A DNA stretch of 64,000 nucleotides from Desulfuribacillus stibiiarsenatis (GCF_001742305.1 NZ_MJAT01000003.1:1-64000); one strand, 5' to 3'; positions 29,806 to 37,506 are shown, counted from the first letter of the stretch. The notes: generated from the letters alone by a model not told the origin. A program made the numbers and translations.

Positions 29806-30636
29806 TTAACTATTTGTATTCGTTGCAGTAATCCTGCGGTTCATACTCCCTGTCTGATAACCTTGTAGGTCAAGAGTGACATAATGGAAACCTAAGCCTC
29901 GTAATGCGTCGGATATCTCATGATAATTTTCCAATATGATAGGGAAATCTTTAGGATATACTTCAATACGAGCAATTGCATCATGGTGACGGACTCTTAT
30001 TTGTAGGATTCCCATTGACTTCAAAAACTCTTCGGCTTCTTCAATTTGAGTAATTTTTTCTAATGTAATTTTTGTTCCATAGGGTATTCTAGAAGATAAG
30101 CAAGCAAATGAGGGCTTATTCCACGTAGGTAGTCCCATTTCCTTCGAAATTAGACGTATTTCTTCTTTCGTAAGCTTTGCTTCTAGTAAAGGGCTACGAA
30201 TGGACAGGTTATGTAAGGCTTTAAAACCTGGACGATAATCGCTTAAGTCGTCATAATTCGAACCATCACAAATCGTCGATATATGTTCTAACTTCGCTAT
30301 ATCTAATAAATGAGTGAACAAACCAGTCTTGCAATGGTAGCAACGATCCGTATCATTATTCACGAAATTCGCATTTCGCAACTCTTCTATTTGTGTTACA
30401 ATATGCCTTACCGAAAAACTTTTTGCTAACTGTACGGCACTATCGACTTCCTTTTGTGGAAAGGTTTCTGATGCAGCCGTTACTGCTAGTACCCGGTCGG
30501 AAAGGACATGCTTTGCTCTAGCTAATAGAAACGTACTGTCTACACCACCGGAAAACGAAATCATGATACGATTCATAGAAATCAACAATTGATCGAGAAC
30601 TTGCAATTTATCTTGTAAATCAGGGTGTAAGTTCAT
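29806..30636 (-). CDS. larE: Sulfur transferase LarE (ATP-dependent, PP-loop)
   Basis: A 276-residue PP-loop enzyme that puts sulfur into the pincer cofactor after adenylating the substrate. The PP-loop is SGGVDS at 29-34. Key cysteines are in DRCYHCK and SFACLSSRIPYG; the latter Cys matches the sacrificial Cys of L. plantarum LarE. The start ATG 30636 is set by GGAGG six bases upstream; a TTG four codons earlier overlaps that site. It is the first gene of larEBC and diverges from the next gene with only 41 bases between start codons. Confidence 0.92.
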   Translation of the reverse strand: MNLHPDLQDKLQVLDQLLISMNRIMISFSGGVDSTFLLARAKHVLSDRVLAVTAASETFPQKEVDSAVQLAKSFSVRHIVTQIEELRNANFVNNDTDRCYHCKTGLFTHLLDIAKLEHISTICDGSNYDDLSDYRPGFKALHNLSIRSPLLEAKLTKEEIRLISKEMGLPTWNKPSFACLSSRIPYGTKITLEKITQIEEAEEFLKSMGILQIRVRHHDAIARIEVYPKDFPIILENYHEISDALRGLGFHYVTLDLQGYQTGSMNRRITATNTNS

Positions 30637-30677
30637 TAGGTCCTCCAATGTTAAAAAATTAAGATGAGGTGTGTGAA

Positions 30678-31175
30678 ATGTTGTTACCGTTCCCGTTAGA
30701 ATATTTAGTGTTTGGTATGTTAGGTATTATCATTCTATTGTTATTCGTTGTTATTTCTCAAGCAAAGAACATTTCTAAAGTGAATAGAAAATATAATAAG
30801 CTAATGCGTGGCATGAATGACAATAATGTAGAAGAGATATTAATGAAATACATAAATCATGTAGACGAGTTTGGCAAGCGCTTACACGCAAGTGAACTAG
30901 AAATAGAGAAGATTCATGAAATAGTTGGTGCAAGGGCCGGTCGATTTGGCATTAAGCGTTACAATGCGTATGATGAATCTGGTAATGATCTAAGTTTCTC
31001 ACTATCTCAAATCAACGATCAAGGAAACGGTTTCGTTCTTACTGGGATTTATGGAAGACACGAGCAAAGAATCTATGCGAAACCTGTAATAAATGGCGCT
31101 TCACAATACACTTTAACGGATGAAGAAAAAGAAGTCATAGCGAAAGCATTAGAACAAAACTTAAAGAAAACTTGA
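30678..31175 (+). CDS. DUF4446 family membrane protein
   Basis: A 165-residue protein with one N-terminal membrane helix (about 7-29), then a coiled-coil-prone region (about 30-90). The conserved C-terminal domain has GIKRYNAYDESGNDLSFSLSQ and GFVLTGIYGRHEQRIYAKP, which identify DUF4446, a family common in spore formers and clostridia. Function is unknown. ATG 30678 follows GATGAGGTG. The last four codons and the stop lie within a copy of the repeat family (31161 onwards), so the extreme C-terminus may be element-derived. Confidence 0.88.
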   Translation: MLLPFPLEYLVFGMLGIIILLLFVVISQAKNISKVNRKYNKLMRGMNDNNVEEILMKYINHVDEFGKRLHASELEIEKIHEIVGARAGRFGIKRYNAYDESGNDLSFSLSQINDQGNGFVLTGIYGRHEQRIYAKPVINGASQYTLTDEEKEVIAKALEQNLKKT

Positions 31176-31215
31176 CATTCGCCAAGCTTTAGCGAAGAGA
31201 ATGACTTAGTTGCAC
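31161..31215 (-). repeat. Hairpin repeat (copy F), inverted, at the 3' end of the DUF4446 gene
   Basis: On the minus strand it reads GTGCAACTAAGTCATTC, an inner TTCGC/GCGAA stem-loop, then GAATGTCAAGTTTTCTTTAA. Outer ATTC/GAAT pairs close the stem. It faces copy E, forming an inverted pair spanning 31161-31409. The interior closely resembles copy B (18008-18060). Confidence 0.7.
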
Positions 31216-31280
31216 TGACGCAAAAACACAGTAATTTATTACTGATGTGTTGCTAATGCAAAGCTATGTACATCAGATAA

Positions 31281-31409
31281 ATTTATCTCAGCGGCGTTTA
31301 CTAATACTCCCACTTCTATAAGTGGGAGATAAGTGCCGCCAAGCTTCGAAATAAGTGCAACTAGAGTTCAGGTGGAGTAAAAACTCCATCTGAACTAAGT
31401 TTTCTTTAT
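31281..31409 (+). repeat. Extended repeat (copy E), core plus terminal hairpin
   Basis: Order of parts: ATTTATCTCAGCGGCG; ACTCCCACTT/AAGTGGGAG stem; GATAAGTGCCGCCAAGCTTC; GAAATAAGTGCAACTAGAG; a strong hairpin GTTCAGGTGGAG/CTCCATCTGAAC; AAGTTTTCTTTATA. GCGGC also pairs with GCCGC. The terminal hairpin is nearly identical to copy D before walR. In the 324-base gap 31176-31499 I see only copies F and E and the 65 bases between them; there is no gene. The lipoprotein gene begins 91 bases after it. Confidence 0.72.
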
Positions 31410-31499
31410 AAATTCTGATATACCAAGATAATCATAACATATTTTGCATAACAAACTAACTTATGAATATATAAAAAATAAATAGAATGGGGGTACAAT

Positions 31500-32399
31500 A
31501 TGCGTCAAAATGCGTTGTTACTGTGTGTTATAGGATTAGTGGCAAGTTTCATTGTAGGTTGTGGTGGGGCAAAGACTTCTGCGAATGTGGAGGATATTTA
31601 CCAAAGCTCTGTAGATGCGATGGCAAAAGCAAACTCATATTCCTTCCAAATGGAAGTAGACCAAACTTTAGACATCCCTGATGAACAAGAAATGCATACG
31701 GTCGAGTCAAACCTCGTAATGAACGGAAAGATGGTTGAGAACCCACTCGCGATGGAAATGGTAATCTCCATGAATATGAATGATAGCCTCATGGAGGAAC
31801 TCGATGAATTCGAGAACCTGGACCTCAAATACTTCATTAAAGACCAAGTCGTATATATGCAAAACCCGATGTTTGGTGATCTTTGGGTGAAAGAGGCAAT
31901 GACAGAGCTTGCAGATTTTGGGTTTGCCTTTGAACCGAGCGCCTTATCCACATATTTCGGCCATGGTCTTAAGCAAGCAAAGGTCACAGAAGAGGATCGA
32001 TATTACGTACTTTCCATAGATGGTACGAACGAACAAGTAAAGAAGTCGATGGAAATGCTATTAGATGCGATTATCAATAATTCAGCAGTAAGTAGTTTAG
32101 CTGAAGAAGGTGCTGTCAAAACTGAAGATTTCTTGATTGAAAAGTTGAGCTTTACAATCTGGATCGATAAACAGACTAGGTATCAAGAGAAGATAGAAAT
32201 GGATTTGGGCCTGAGCGTAACAGCAGAAGGACAAACGCTGAAAATTCAACAGATCATGAACGCCTCGTTCCATGACTTTGCCAAACACAAGGAAATTCTA
32301 ATACCTGCTGAAGTAGTAGAAAAAGCAATAGATATTGAAACGTTATGGGATCAAAGTATGGAATTATATGATTTAGATGGGCTAATTCAAGAGCCTTAA
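31500..32399 (+). CDS. Lipoprotein, DUF6612/LppX-like
   Basis: A 299-residue lipoprotein. The signal peptide ends in the lipobox FIVGC, giving an acylated Cys near residue 21. The body is two similar beta-rich halves (YSFQMEVDQTL, VESNLVMNGKMVENPLAMEM; ...YVLSIDGT..., LSFTIWIDKQTRYQEKIEMD). This is the arrangement of DUF6612/LppX-type lipoproteins, which in some bacteria carry lipids. Function here is unknown. It has its own terminator. Confidence 0.8.
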   Translation: MRQNALLLCVIGLVASFIVGCGGAKTSANVEDIYQSSVDAMAKANSYSFQMEVDQTLDIPDEQEMHTVESNLVMNGKMVENPLAMEMVISMNMNDSLMEELDEFENLDLKYFIKDQVVYMQNPMFGDLWVKEAMTELADFGFAFEPSALSTYFGHGLKQAKVTEEDRYYVLSIDGTNEQVKKSMEMLLDAIINNSAVSSLAEEGAVKTEDFLIEKLSFTIWIDKQTRYQEKIEMDLGLSVTAEGQTLKIQQIMNASFHDFAKHKEILIPAEVVEKAIDIETLWDQSMELYDLDGLIQEP

Positions 32400-32444
32400 A
32401 CGACAAATTATATACTGCGAAAAGTTAACATAAACCCATTAGCT

Positions 32445-32474
32445 AGCCTACGATGTCAATCGTAGGCTTTTTTA
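32445..32474 (+). terminator. Terminator of the lipoprotein gene
   Basis: AGCCTACGAT pairs perfectly with ATCGTAGGCT around GTCA, followed by TTTTTTA. Confidence 0.9.
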
Positions 32475-32616
32475 TACCAAATTTTGCTATAATTCGACAA
32501 AATATTTAGCCTTTTTCAACAGATTTTTAAAAAAAGCAGGAAAAATGATGCTGTAAGTAGAATTATATAAAGCTATGTTTTTTTACAGCATGCAATTTGT
32601 CATTGGGAGAGGTAAC

Positions 32617-33528
32617 ATGGACAAGGAAAAACGCAAACACTTTACCATCATGATTATCCCGCACTCCGAGAAAAAATCCGTCGTTCTCAACGTACCAGTA
32701 TATATTTTTAAGATTATATCAATCATGTTGGTTATGACTTCCATTCTATCGATTATGTTTATTAAACAGTATTATGATTATCGGGAAGAAGCGAAGTACG
32801 CACAACGCAGTAAGCAAGAAAATAAGAATCTCACAAGAGAATTCGCATCTGTGGCAAAGGATGCGATTGCACTACGGGATAAAGTAGCGGAAATAGAAGA
32901 GCTTGATATTTTGATTCGTAAGCAAAATGATTTTGACCCTACGAAATCCTACTATTCAGCAGAAAACCGTAAGGCACTTGCCCAGGGTGGACCAGAAGAT
33001 AAGACTAAGGTTACAGCTAGTTCAGTGGTAGCATCAGAAGCGCAAGAAGCAATTCAGTTGATTAAGGAATCAGTACCTGAATTACAAGAAAGTCTTGAGG
33101 AATTACATACCTTAATGGAGAAACGGAATTCAGAAGAATCTGCGAAGCCATCGATACGACCAACTTCAGGAAATATAAACTCAGGGTTTGGTTATAGAAA
33201 AGACCCATTTACCTTTAGACCGGACTTCCATACAGGGATTGATATTGCTAACCGTACAGGTACACCAATCTATGCGACAGCAGATGGTAAAGTCATCCAT
33301 GCGAAATATGACGGCGGATATGGGCGAAGTATTCTAATCTATCATGGGGATGGAATCTCTACTCGATATGCCCATTTGTCTCGCTATGCAGTAGACGCAA
33401 ACGCAGAAGTGAAAAAAGGTACATTAATAGGCTATATGGGATCATCCGGCAGGTCTACTGGACCACACTTGCATTATGAAGTAATCATCAATGGAAAGCC
33501 AACAGATCCTACAAAGTTCTTGCCATAA
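32617..33528 (+). CDS. M23-family peptidoglycan endopeptidase (LytM-like)
   Basis: A 303-residue membrane-anchored peptidase. One N-terminal membrane segment (about 25-48) is followed by a coiled-coil stretch (about 55-165). The C-terminal LytM domain has FGYRKDPF, HTGIDIA (the HxxxD zinc ligands), YAHLS and HLHYE (final zinc ligand). All the metal-binding residues are present, so it is probably active on peptidoglycan cross-links. The start ATG 32617 follows GGGAGAGG; 14 further upstream codons lack a site. It is 14 bases from the bactofilin gene, a common pairing in envelope morphology. Confidence 0.93.
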   Translation: MDKEKRKHFTIMIIPHSEKKSVVLNVPVYIFKIISIMLVMTSILSIMFIKQYYDYREEAKYAQRSKQENKNLTREFASVAKDAIALRDKVAEIEELDILIRKQNDFDPTKSYYSAENRKALAQGGPEDKTKVTASSVVASEAQEAIQLIKESVPELQESLEELHTLMEKRNSEESAKPSIRPTSGNINSGFGYRKDPFTFRPDFHTGIDIANRTGTPIYATADGKVIHAKYDGGYGRSILIYHGDGISTRYAHLSRYAVDANAEVKKGTLIGYMGSSGRSTGPHLHYEVIINGKPTDPTKFLP

Positions 33529-33542
33529 TTCAGGAGGTCAAA

Positions 33543-33938
33543 ATGTTTAAAAAACCAGCACAAAGAGTTGATAAAGTAGATACAGTAATAGGTCCAGGGA
33601 CAGAGTTTGAGGGTCATATTAAAGCCACGGGAATCGTAAGAATCGATGGAAAAGTAACTGGAAAAATTGAAACTTCTGGTGATGTGGTTATTGGAGACCA
33701 AGGGGAATTAAAGGCAGATGTTTCTGCGAATAACATAACAATTGGCGGAAAAATATTCGGAAACGTCAATGCAAAAGAAAAGGCGACAATTCTACAAAAA
33801 GGTTTTGTCGAAGGAGATATAGAAACTAAGAACATTGCCATTGAAGATGGAGCGACATTTAAAGGTCGTTGTATTATGGGAGAAGACAAGGGCAATGGAT
33901 TTAATGCTCAGAAGAAAGAGCCAATCAAGGCGAAATAG
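33543..33938 (+). CDS. Bactofilin (DUF583)
   Basis: A 131-residue protein with the bactofilin beta-helix repeats (GHIKATGIVRIDGKVTGKIE, GDVVIGDQGELKADV, NITIGGKIFGNV, GFVEGDIETKNIAIEDGA). Bactofilins polymerise without nucleotides and form scaffolds on the membrane. Pairing with an M23 peptidase suggests a joint role in cell-wall remodelling or spore morphogenesis; that is inference. Confidence 0.93.
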   Translation: MFKKPAQRVDKVDTVIGPGTEFEGHIKATGIVRIDGKVTGKIETSGDVVIGDQGELKADVSANNITIGGKIFGNVNAKEKATILQKGFVEGDIETKNIAIEDGATFKGRCIMGEDKGNGFNAQKKEPIKAK

Positions 33939-33965
33939 ATTGTACAAGGCAAATACGACGAATAT

Positions 33966-34013
33966 AAAAGAGGCATTTCAAAGCAAATACTTGCGATGAA
34001 ATGTCTCTTTTTT
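33966..34013. terminator. Bidirectional terminator between the bactofilin gene and yyaC
   Basis: AAAAGAGGCATTTCA pairs with TGAAATGTCTCTTTT (one G-T) around a 16-base loop. On the plus strand six T residues follow; on the minus strand a shorter TTTT follows, so it probably serves both convergent genes. Confidence 0.75.
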
Positions 34014-34039
34014 AGCAATCTAGATTTTACGAATTTTCT

Positions 34040-34657
34040 TTATGCTCTGATACTTTGCACTTGTCTGATCGGCAAAGCGGATGGTTGCTTTGTCCGGATT
34101 AGGGCGATGCTTAAAGCCCTCGCAATCGTGTCTGCCATTTTCATGACTAGACTTAAACGCGTATTCTGTAACACAAGATACTCCATAAATCCCCCAACGT
34201 TTACCGTACCTGTGATATATACATCGCCAACCTCAGGAAGTTCTTTATTTACACCTGCACCTGGCTTGAGAGATCCAGTACCTATTGTAATATTACCAAC
34301 ACTGTTTAATTTACCCAAACAAGCGTCAATGGCTATAACGAACGGGTTGTGATACTTTGATTCGATTTCATTCATCGTATCCGATAGATTCATAGCATGT
34401 ACAGGATCGTCGAGTGTTCCTCTGATGTCGGCCTGATTCACTTGATATGTTTTGAGCTTTGTCCCAACTAAAGGACCTAACGCATCACCAGTCGATCGAT
34501 CGGTGCCAATACAAACGATAACGATTTCTTGATTATCAGCTCTATGTTGTAGAGCATTCCGAAGCAACTCTACGATTTTAAACGTTGCATTTGGAATCGT
34601 ATGATCCACTTTTTGAAACGTGCTTTCTTCTTGCGCTGGGTGCTTTCTATTAAACAT
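34040..34657 (-). CDS. yyaC: Spore protease YyaC
   Basis: A 205-residue protein of the spore-specific YyaC group (TIGR02841), related to the germination protease GPR that degrades small acid-soluble proteins. IVIVCIGTDRSTGDALGPLVG (about 46-66) and AIDACLGKLNSVGNI are typical. Presence of this gene is good evidence that the organism makes endospores. It is on the opposite strand to its neighbours, and a sigma-G-like promoter lies just upstream. Confidence 0.9.
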   Translation of the reverse strand: MFNRKHPAQEESTFQKVDHTIPNATFKIVELLRNALQHRADNQEIVIVCIGTDRSTGDALGPLVGTKLKTYQVNQADIRGTLDDPVHAMNLSDTMNEIESKYHNPFVIAIDACLGKLNSVGNITIGTGSLKPGAGVNKELPEVGDVYITGTVNVGGFMEYLVLQNTRLSLVMKMADTIARALSIALIRTKQPSALPIRQVQSIRA

Positions 34658-34687
34658 TCCTATCTCCCCTAAAAAATAAAGTACTCA

Positions 34688-34718
34688 CAGTATGAGAAAG
34701 AAAGCACAGTTTTATACA
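34688..34718 (-). promoter_or_regulatory. Candidate sigma-G promoter for yyaC
   Basis: On the minus strand TGTATA (34713-34718), 18 bases, CATACTG (34688-34694). It matches the sigma-G form (TGNATA, then CATNHTA) except for the last base. It lies 31 bases before the start codon, consistent with forespore expression. Confidence 0.5.
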
Positions 34719-34812
34719 TACTATTGTTAATAGAAGTAATATGAATTGGTTAAACGCGCTTTTTTCCTATAAAGGGGCACTTGTCTAAAAGGGAGAATAG
34801 AAAAAGACACTT

Positions 34813-35304
34813 ATGATTGATATAATAATAATTGCTTGGATACTGTGGGGGACAATCTATGGGTTAAGGATTCACGTACTCTTTTTAGTAGGTGATTTTT
34901 GTGCTATTCTATTAGTTACATGGCTATATCAATCACTTGCCATGCTAGCAGTTAGTGAAGTTACCTGGCAGAAATATAAGCATGCAGTTGTCGATTTTTA
35001 TCTTTGGCTAGAGCCATTGCAAAGCGTACAGTTACAAGGCGACAGATTGGAGCATATCATTGTTGATATATTCTCATATGTATTGCTTATATTATTTTTG
35101 TTTGCTGCATTAGGAATATTCCGGAACCTAGTAGGGGCATTTTCAGAGACAATGATGAAAAAGAGCATCGTCAATGCGATACTAGGATGTTTACGCAACG
35201 CACTCATAGCAACAATGCTGCTAGCGTTACTTCCAAGACCTATACTAAAAACCTATTGGCTTGGAGAGATTATGAAAGATTCTATTTTTATGTTGTTATT
35301 TTAA
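34813..35304 (+). CDS. CvpA-like membrane protein (hypothetical)
   Basis: A 163-residue protein with three or four hydrophobic segments. The opening IDIIIIAWILWGTIYGLRIH, a long second segment, and a final NALIATMLLALLPRPILKTYWL resemble the CvpA (colicin V production) architecture, though the match is weak. There is no good ribosome-binding site near the ATG (GGGAG lies about 18 bases upstream). It is followed at 11 bases by the DUF3343 gene, so the three small genes to 35803 probably form one operon. Function is unknown. Confidence 0.6.
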   Translation: MIDIIIIAWILWGTIYGLRIHVLFLVGDFCAILLVTWLYQSLAMLAVSEVTWQKYKHAVVDFYLWLEPLQSVQLQGDRLEHIIVDIFSYVLLILFLFAALGIFRNLVGAFSETMMKKSIVNAILGCLRNALIATMLLALLPRPILKTYWLGEIMKDSIFMLLF

Positions 35305-35315
35305 GGAGACTAATA

Positions 35316-35570
35316 ATGCTTCGTAGATATAATGGACTGATTACCTTTGACTCCACACATCAAGCACTGAGGATGGAATCAATTTTGGATACGAAAAATA
35401 TTGACTTTGACATCCGACCAATTCCTCCGAGTATATCGGCAGGATGCGGGCTTGCGATTGAGTTTTATTTGACAGAGTTGGAAATGATTCAAGAGGTCAT
35501 GCATAGTCACGAAATTGTCTATCATTCGTTATATGAGAAATTGGACAAGGCCTATCAAGTCTTGGAATAG
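35316..35570 (+). CDS. DUF3343 small protein (putative Se/S carrier-like)
   Basis: An 84-residue protein with the DUF3343 pattern GLITFDSTHQALRMES and RPIPPSISAGCGLAIEF, whose conserved Cys (about residue 50) is the likely sulfur or selenium carrier. The start ATG 35316 follows AAGGAGAC at seven bases. Pfam labels the family Se_S_carrier, mostly from genome context near sulfurtransferases and selenium genes. The carrier role is inferred. It could work with the EF2568-like cysteine desulfurase at 20.9 kb. Confidence 0.85.
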   Translation: MLRRYNGLITFDSTHQALRMESILDTKNIDFDIRPIPPSISAGCGLAIEFYLTELEMIQEVMHSHEIVYHSLYEKLDKAYQVLE

Positions 35571-35581
35571 GAGGACGCCTG

Positions 35582-35803
35582 ATGACTGGGATACCAAACA
35601 TCGAATATGGATTAAACGACGTAGTCGAATTGAAAAAAGGACATCCATGTGGGGCAAACGAGTGGAAAATCATTCGTCTAGGGATGGATATCCGTGTGAA
35701 ATGCGAAAATTGTAATCGCAGTGTTTTGATCCCGCGCAATAAATTTAACCGCAGAATCAAAAAGATTCTCATGAAGGGCAATCCTAACGAGTCAGCAGAA
35801 TAG
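35582..35803 (+). CDS. DUF951 family protein
   Basis: A 73-residue protein with LNDVVELKKGHPCGANEWKIIRLG and VKCENCNRSVLIPRNKFNRRIK, matching DUF951 (YyzM-like), a family usually next to ychF. The Cys pattern CGAN...CENC suggests a zinc site. Function is unknown. It is the last of a small operon before ychF. Confidence 0.88.
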   Translation: MTGIPNIEYGLNDVVELKKGHPCGANEWKIIRLGMDIRVKCENCNRSVLIPRNKFNRRIKKILMKGNPNESAE

Positions 35804-35916
35804 CTTGTCTTTGCTTAGGAATCCATGTATTATTAGATAGAATTATAAACAGAAAAATAAAAGCAGCCTGCTCCTATTACGACAGGATGTTTGAAAGAAA
35901 ATAAGGAGTTGTATAT

Positions 35917-37017
35917 ATGTCTCACTCGGTTGGTATTGTAGGTTTACCCAACGTAGGGAAATCTACTCTTTTTAATGCTATCACACAAGCAGGTGCGGAA
36001 TCGGCGAACTATCCGTTTTGTACAATCGACCCTAACGTTGGAGTTGTACAGGTTCCAGATGAACGTCTTGTCAAGCTTACAGAACTTGTTGTCCCGAAAA
36101 GTGTCGTCCCGACGGCGTTTGAATTTGTCGATATTGCAGGGCTTGTCAAAGGTGCAAGTCGTGGGGAAGGGTTAGGGAATAAATTCTTAGCGAATATCCG
36201 TGAAGTGGATGCAATAGCACATGTTGTGCGTTGTTTTGTCGATGAGAACATCACCCACGTATCAGGAAAAGTCGACCCTATCAGCGACATCCAAACGATT
36301 AACTTAGAGTTAGTCTTGGCCGATTTAGATTCCGTCGAAAAGCGGGCAGATCGTGTCAAAAAAATGCTCAAAGCAAACGATAAAAAAGTACAGCAGGAAT
36401 ATGATTTGCTAGTAAGGCTACAAACAGCTCTAGAAAATGAGAAACCAGCTCGTAGCGTCGAACTTTCAGATGACGACAAGATTATCATGAAGGGCATCCA
36501 TTTGCTAACAAGTAAGCCTGTTCTATATGTAGCGAACGTCAGTGAAGAGGAAATAACGGATGTCGAGAATAATCCATACGTGAAAATTGTAAAAGAGTTT
36601 GCTGCCCAAGAGGGATCTGGGGTAGTAGTTATCAGTGCTAAGGTAGAATCGGAAATTGCCGAGCTTGAAGGGGAAGATAAGGCGATGTTCCTTGAAGAGC
36701 TAGGTATCGAAGAATCAGGATTAGATCAACTGATTAAAGCTGCCTATAAACTACTAGGATTATATACGTACTTTACAGCAGGGGTGCAAGAAGTTAGGGC
36801 TTGGACGATTCGCAAAGGAATGAAAGCTCCGCAAGCGGCAGGTGTCATTCATACAGACTTTGAACGAGGATTCATCCGCGCCGAAGTAATCCATTATGAT
36901 GAATTGGTGCAAGTTGGCTCTATGGTTGCAGCTAAGGAAAAGGGCTTGGTTCGACTCGAGGGTAAAGAATATGTGGTCAATGACGGAGACGTTATGCTAT
37001 TTAGATTTAATGTGTAA
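35917..37017 (+). CDS. ychF: Redox-regulated ATPase YchF (OLA1 family)
   Basis: A 366-residue P-loop protein of the Obg/OLA1 group, full length. G1 is GLPNVGKST near residues 8-16 and G3 is DIAGLVKGASRGEGLGN. The usual G4 (NKxD) is replaced by NVSE (residues 206-209), the mark of the ATP-preferring YchF. The C-terminal TGS domain has FTAGVQEVRAWTIRKGMKAP and HTDFERGFIRAEVI. Ribosome association and stress responses are known for the family. The start ATG follows AAGGAGTTG. It has its own terminator. Confidence 0.97.
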   Translation: MSHSVGIVGLPNVGKSTLFNAITQAGAESANYPFCTIDPNVGVVQVPDERLVKLTELVVPKSVVPTAFEFVDIAGLVKGASRGEGLGNKFLANIREVDAIAHVVRCFVDENITHVSGKVDPISDIQTINLELVLADLDSVEKRADRVKKMLKANDKKVQQEYDLLVRLQTALENEKPARSVELSDDDKIIMKGIHLLTSKPVLYVANVSEEEITDVENNPYVKIVKEFAAQEGSGVVVISAKVESEIAELEGEDKAMFLEELGIEESGLDQLIKAAYKLLGLYTYFTAGVQEVRAWTIRKGMKAPQAAGVIHTDFERGFIRAEVIHYDELVQVGSMVAAKEKGLVRLEGKEYVVNDGDVMLFRFNV

Positions 37018-37028
37018 ACAATCAACGA

Positions 37029-37059
37029 GACGCTGCAGAATCTGTATGCGTCTTTTTTT
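37029..37059 (+). terminator. ychF terminator
   Basis: AGACGC pairs with GCGTCT (37048-37053), followed by TTTTTTT. Stem is short but the T-run is good. Confidence 0.75.
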
Positions 37060-37172
37060 GCAGTATTAGTAATAAATTTTACGGATTTCACTTGCATCTT
37101 ATGTACTTAGTGCATTCTAGTATTATTCATACTTGGAGTTTCAGAATAATCAAAAATAGAGGAGGATATAGT

Positions 37173-37346
37173 ATGAAGCTGACATTTGAAGAATGGCTAG
37201 TGAAACAGAACTTCTACGGGAAAGAGCAGTTTGTTCAACAGAACATAGAGGAGCTGAGCATTACTCGTGAAGCTGCTGAAAAGCGCTGGGTACAAGTTGA
37301 GAAGCAACTGAGAACTAGATATGAGCAAGATTTAAATAAGACATGA
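37173..37346 (+). CDS. Hypothetical 57-residue protein
   Basis: A short hydrophilic, helix-rich protein: it begins MKLTFEEWLVKQNFYGKEQ and is strongly charged toward its end (RTRYEQDLNKT). It has an excellent ribosome-binding site, GAGGAGGATA, seven bases before ATG 37173, which makes it likely to be real. I do not recognise a family. It sits alone between ychF and the rpsF promoter. Confidence 0.6.
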   Translation: MKLTFEEWLVKQNFYGKEQFVQQNIEELSITREAAEKRWVQVEKQLRTRYEQDLNKT

Positions 37347-37388
37347 ATATGACGTATCAAAAAAAAATAATGGGATGAAAACTAGGAC

Positions 37389-37417
37389 TTGCATATACGC
37401 TTGTGAATTGATATAAT
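37389..37417 (+). promoter_or_regulatory. rpsF operon promoter
   Basis: TTGCAT (37389-37394), 17 bases, TATAAT (37412-37417). It lies about 90 bases before the rpsF start. Confidence 0.8.
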
Positions 37418-37428
37418 CAACAATTGGT

Positions 37429-37482
37429 AGCTGTATTTTATTTAAGAAACAGCCGTCCTTGCTTTTGCACTTGCAAAAGCCG
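37429..37482 (+). promoter_or_regulatory. rpsF leader, candidate S6:S18 autoregulatory RNA
   Basis: Two hairpins lie between the promoter and rpsF: AGCTGT/ACAGC (37429-37453) and CTTTTGC/GCAAAAG (37462-37479). Each is followed by CCG. The bS6:bS18 leader motif known in many bacteria is built around a hairpin and a CCG trinucleotide, so autoregulation by S6:S18 is plausible. Assignment is by pattern only. Confidence 0.5.
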
Positions 37483-37506
37483 TTTAGTCCAAAAGGAGGT
37501 GAATGT

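Noticed and set aside
31487-31987. Short frames on both strands over the lipoprotein gene
   Set aside because: They overlap the lipoprotein, which has a clear signal peptide and lipobox.
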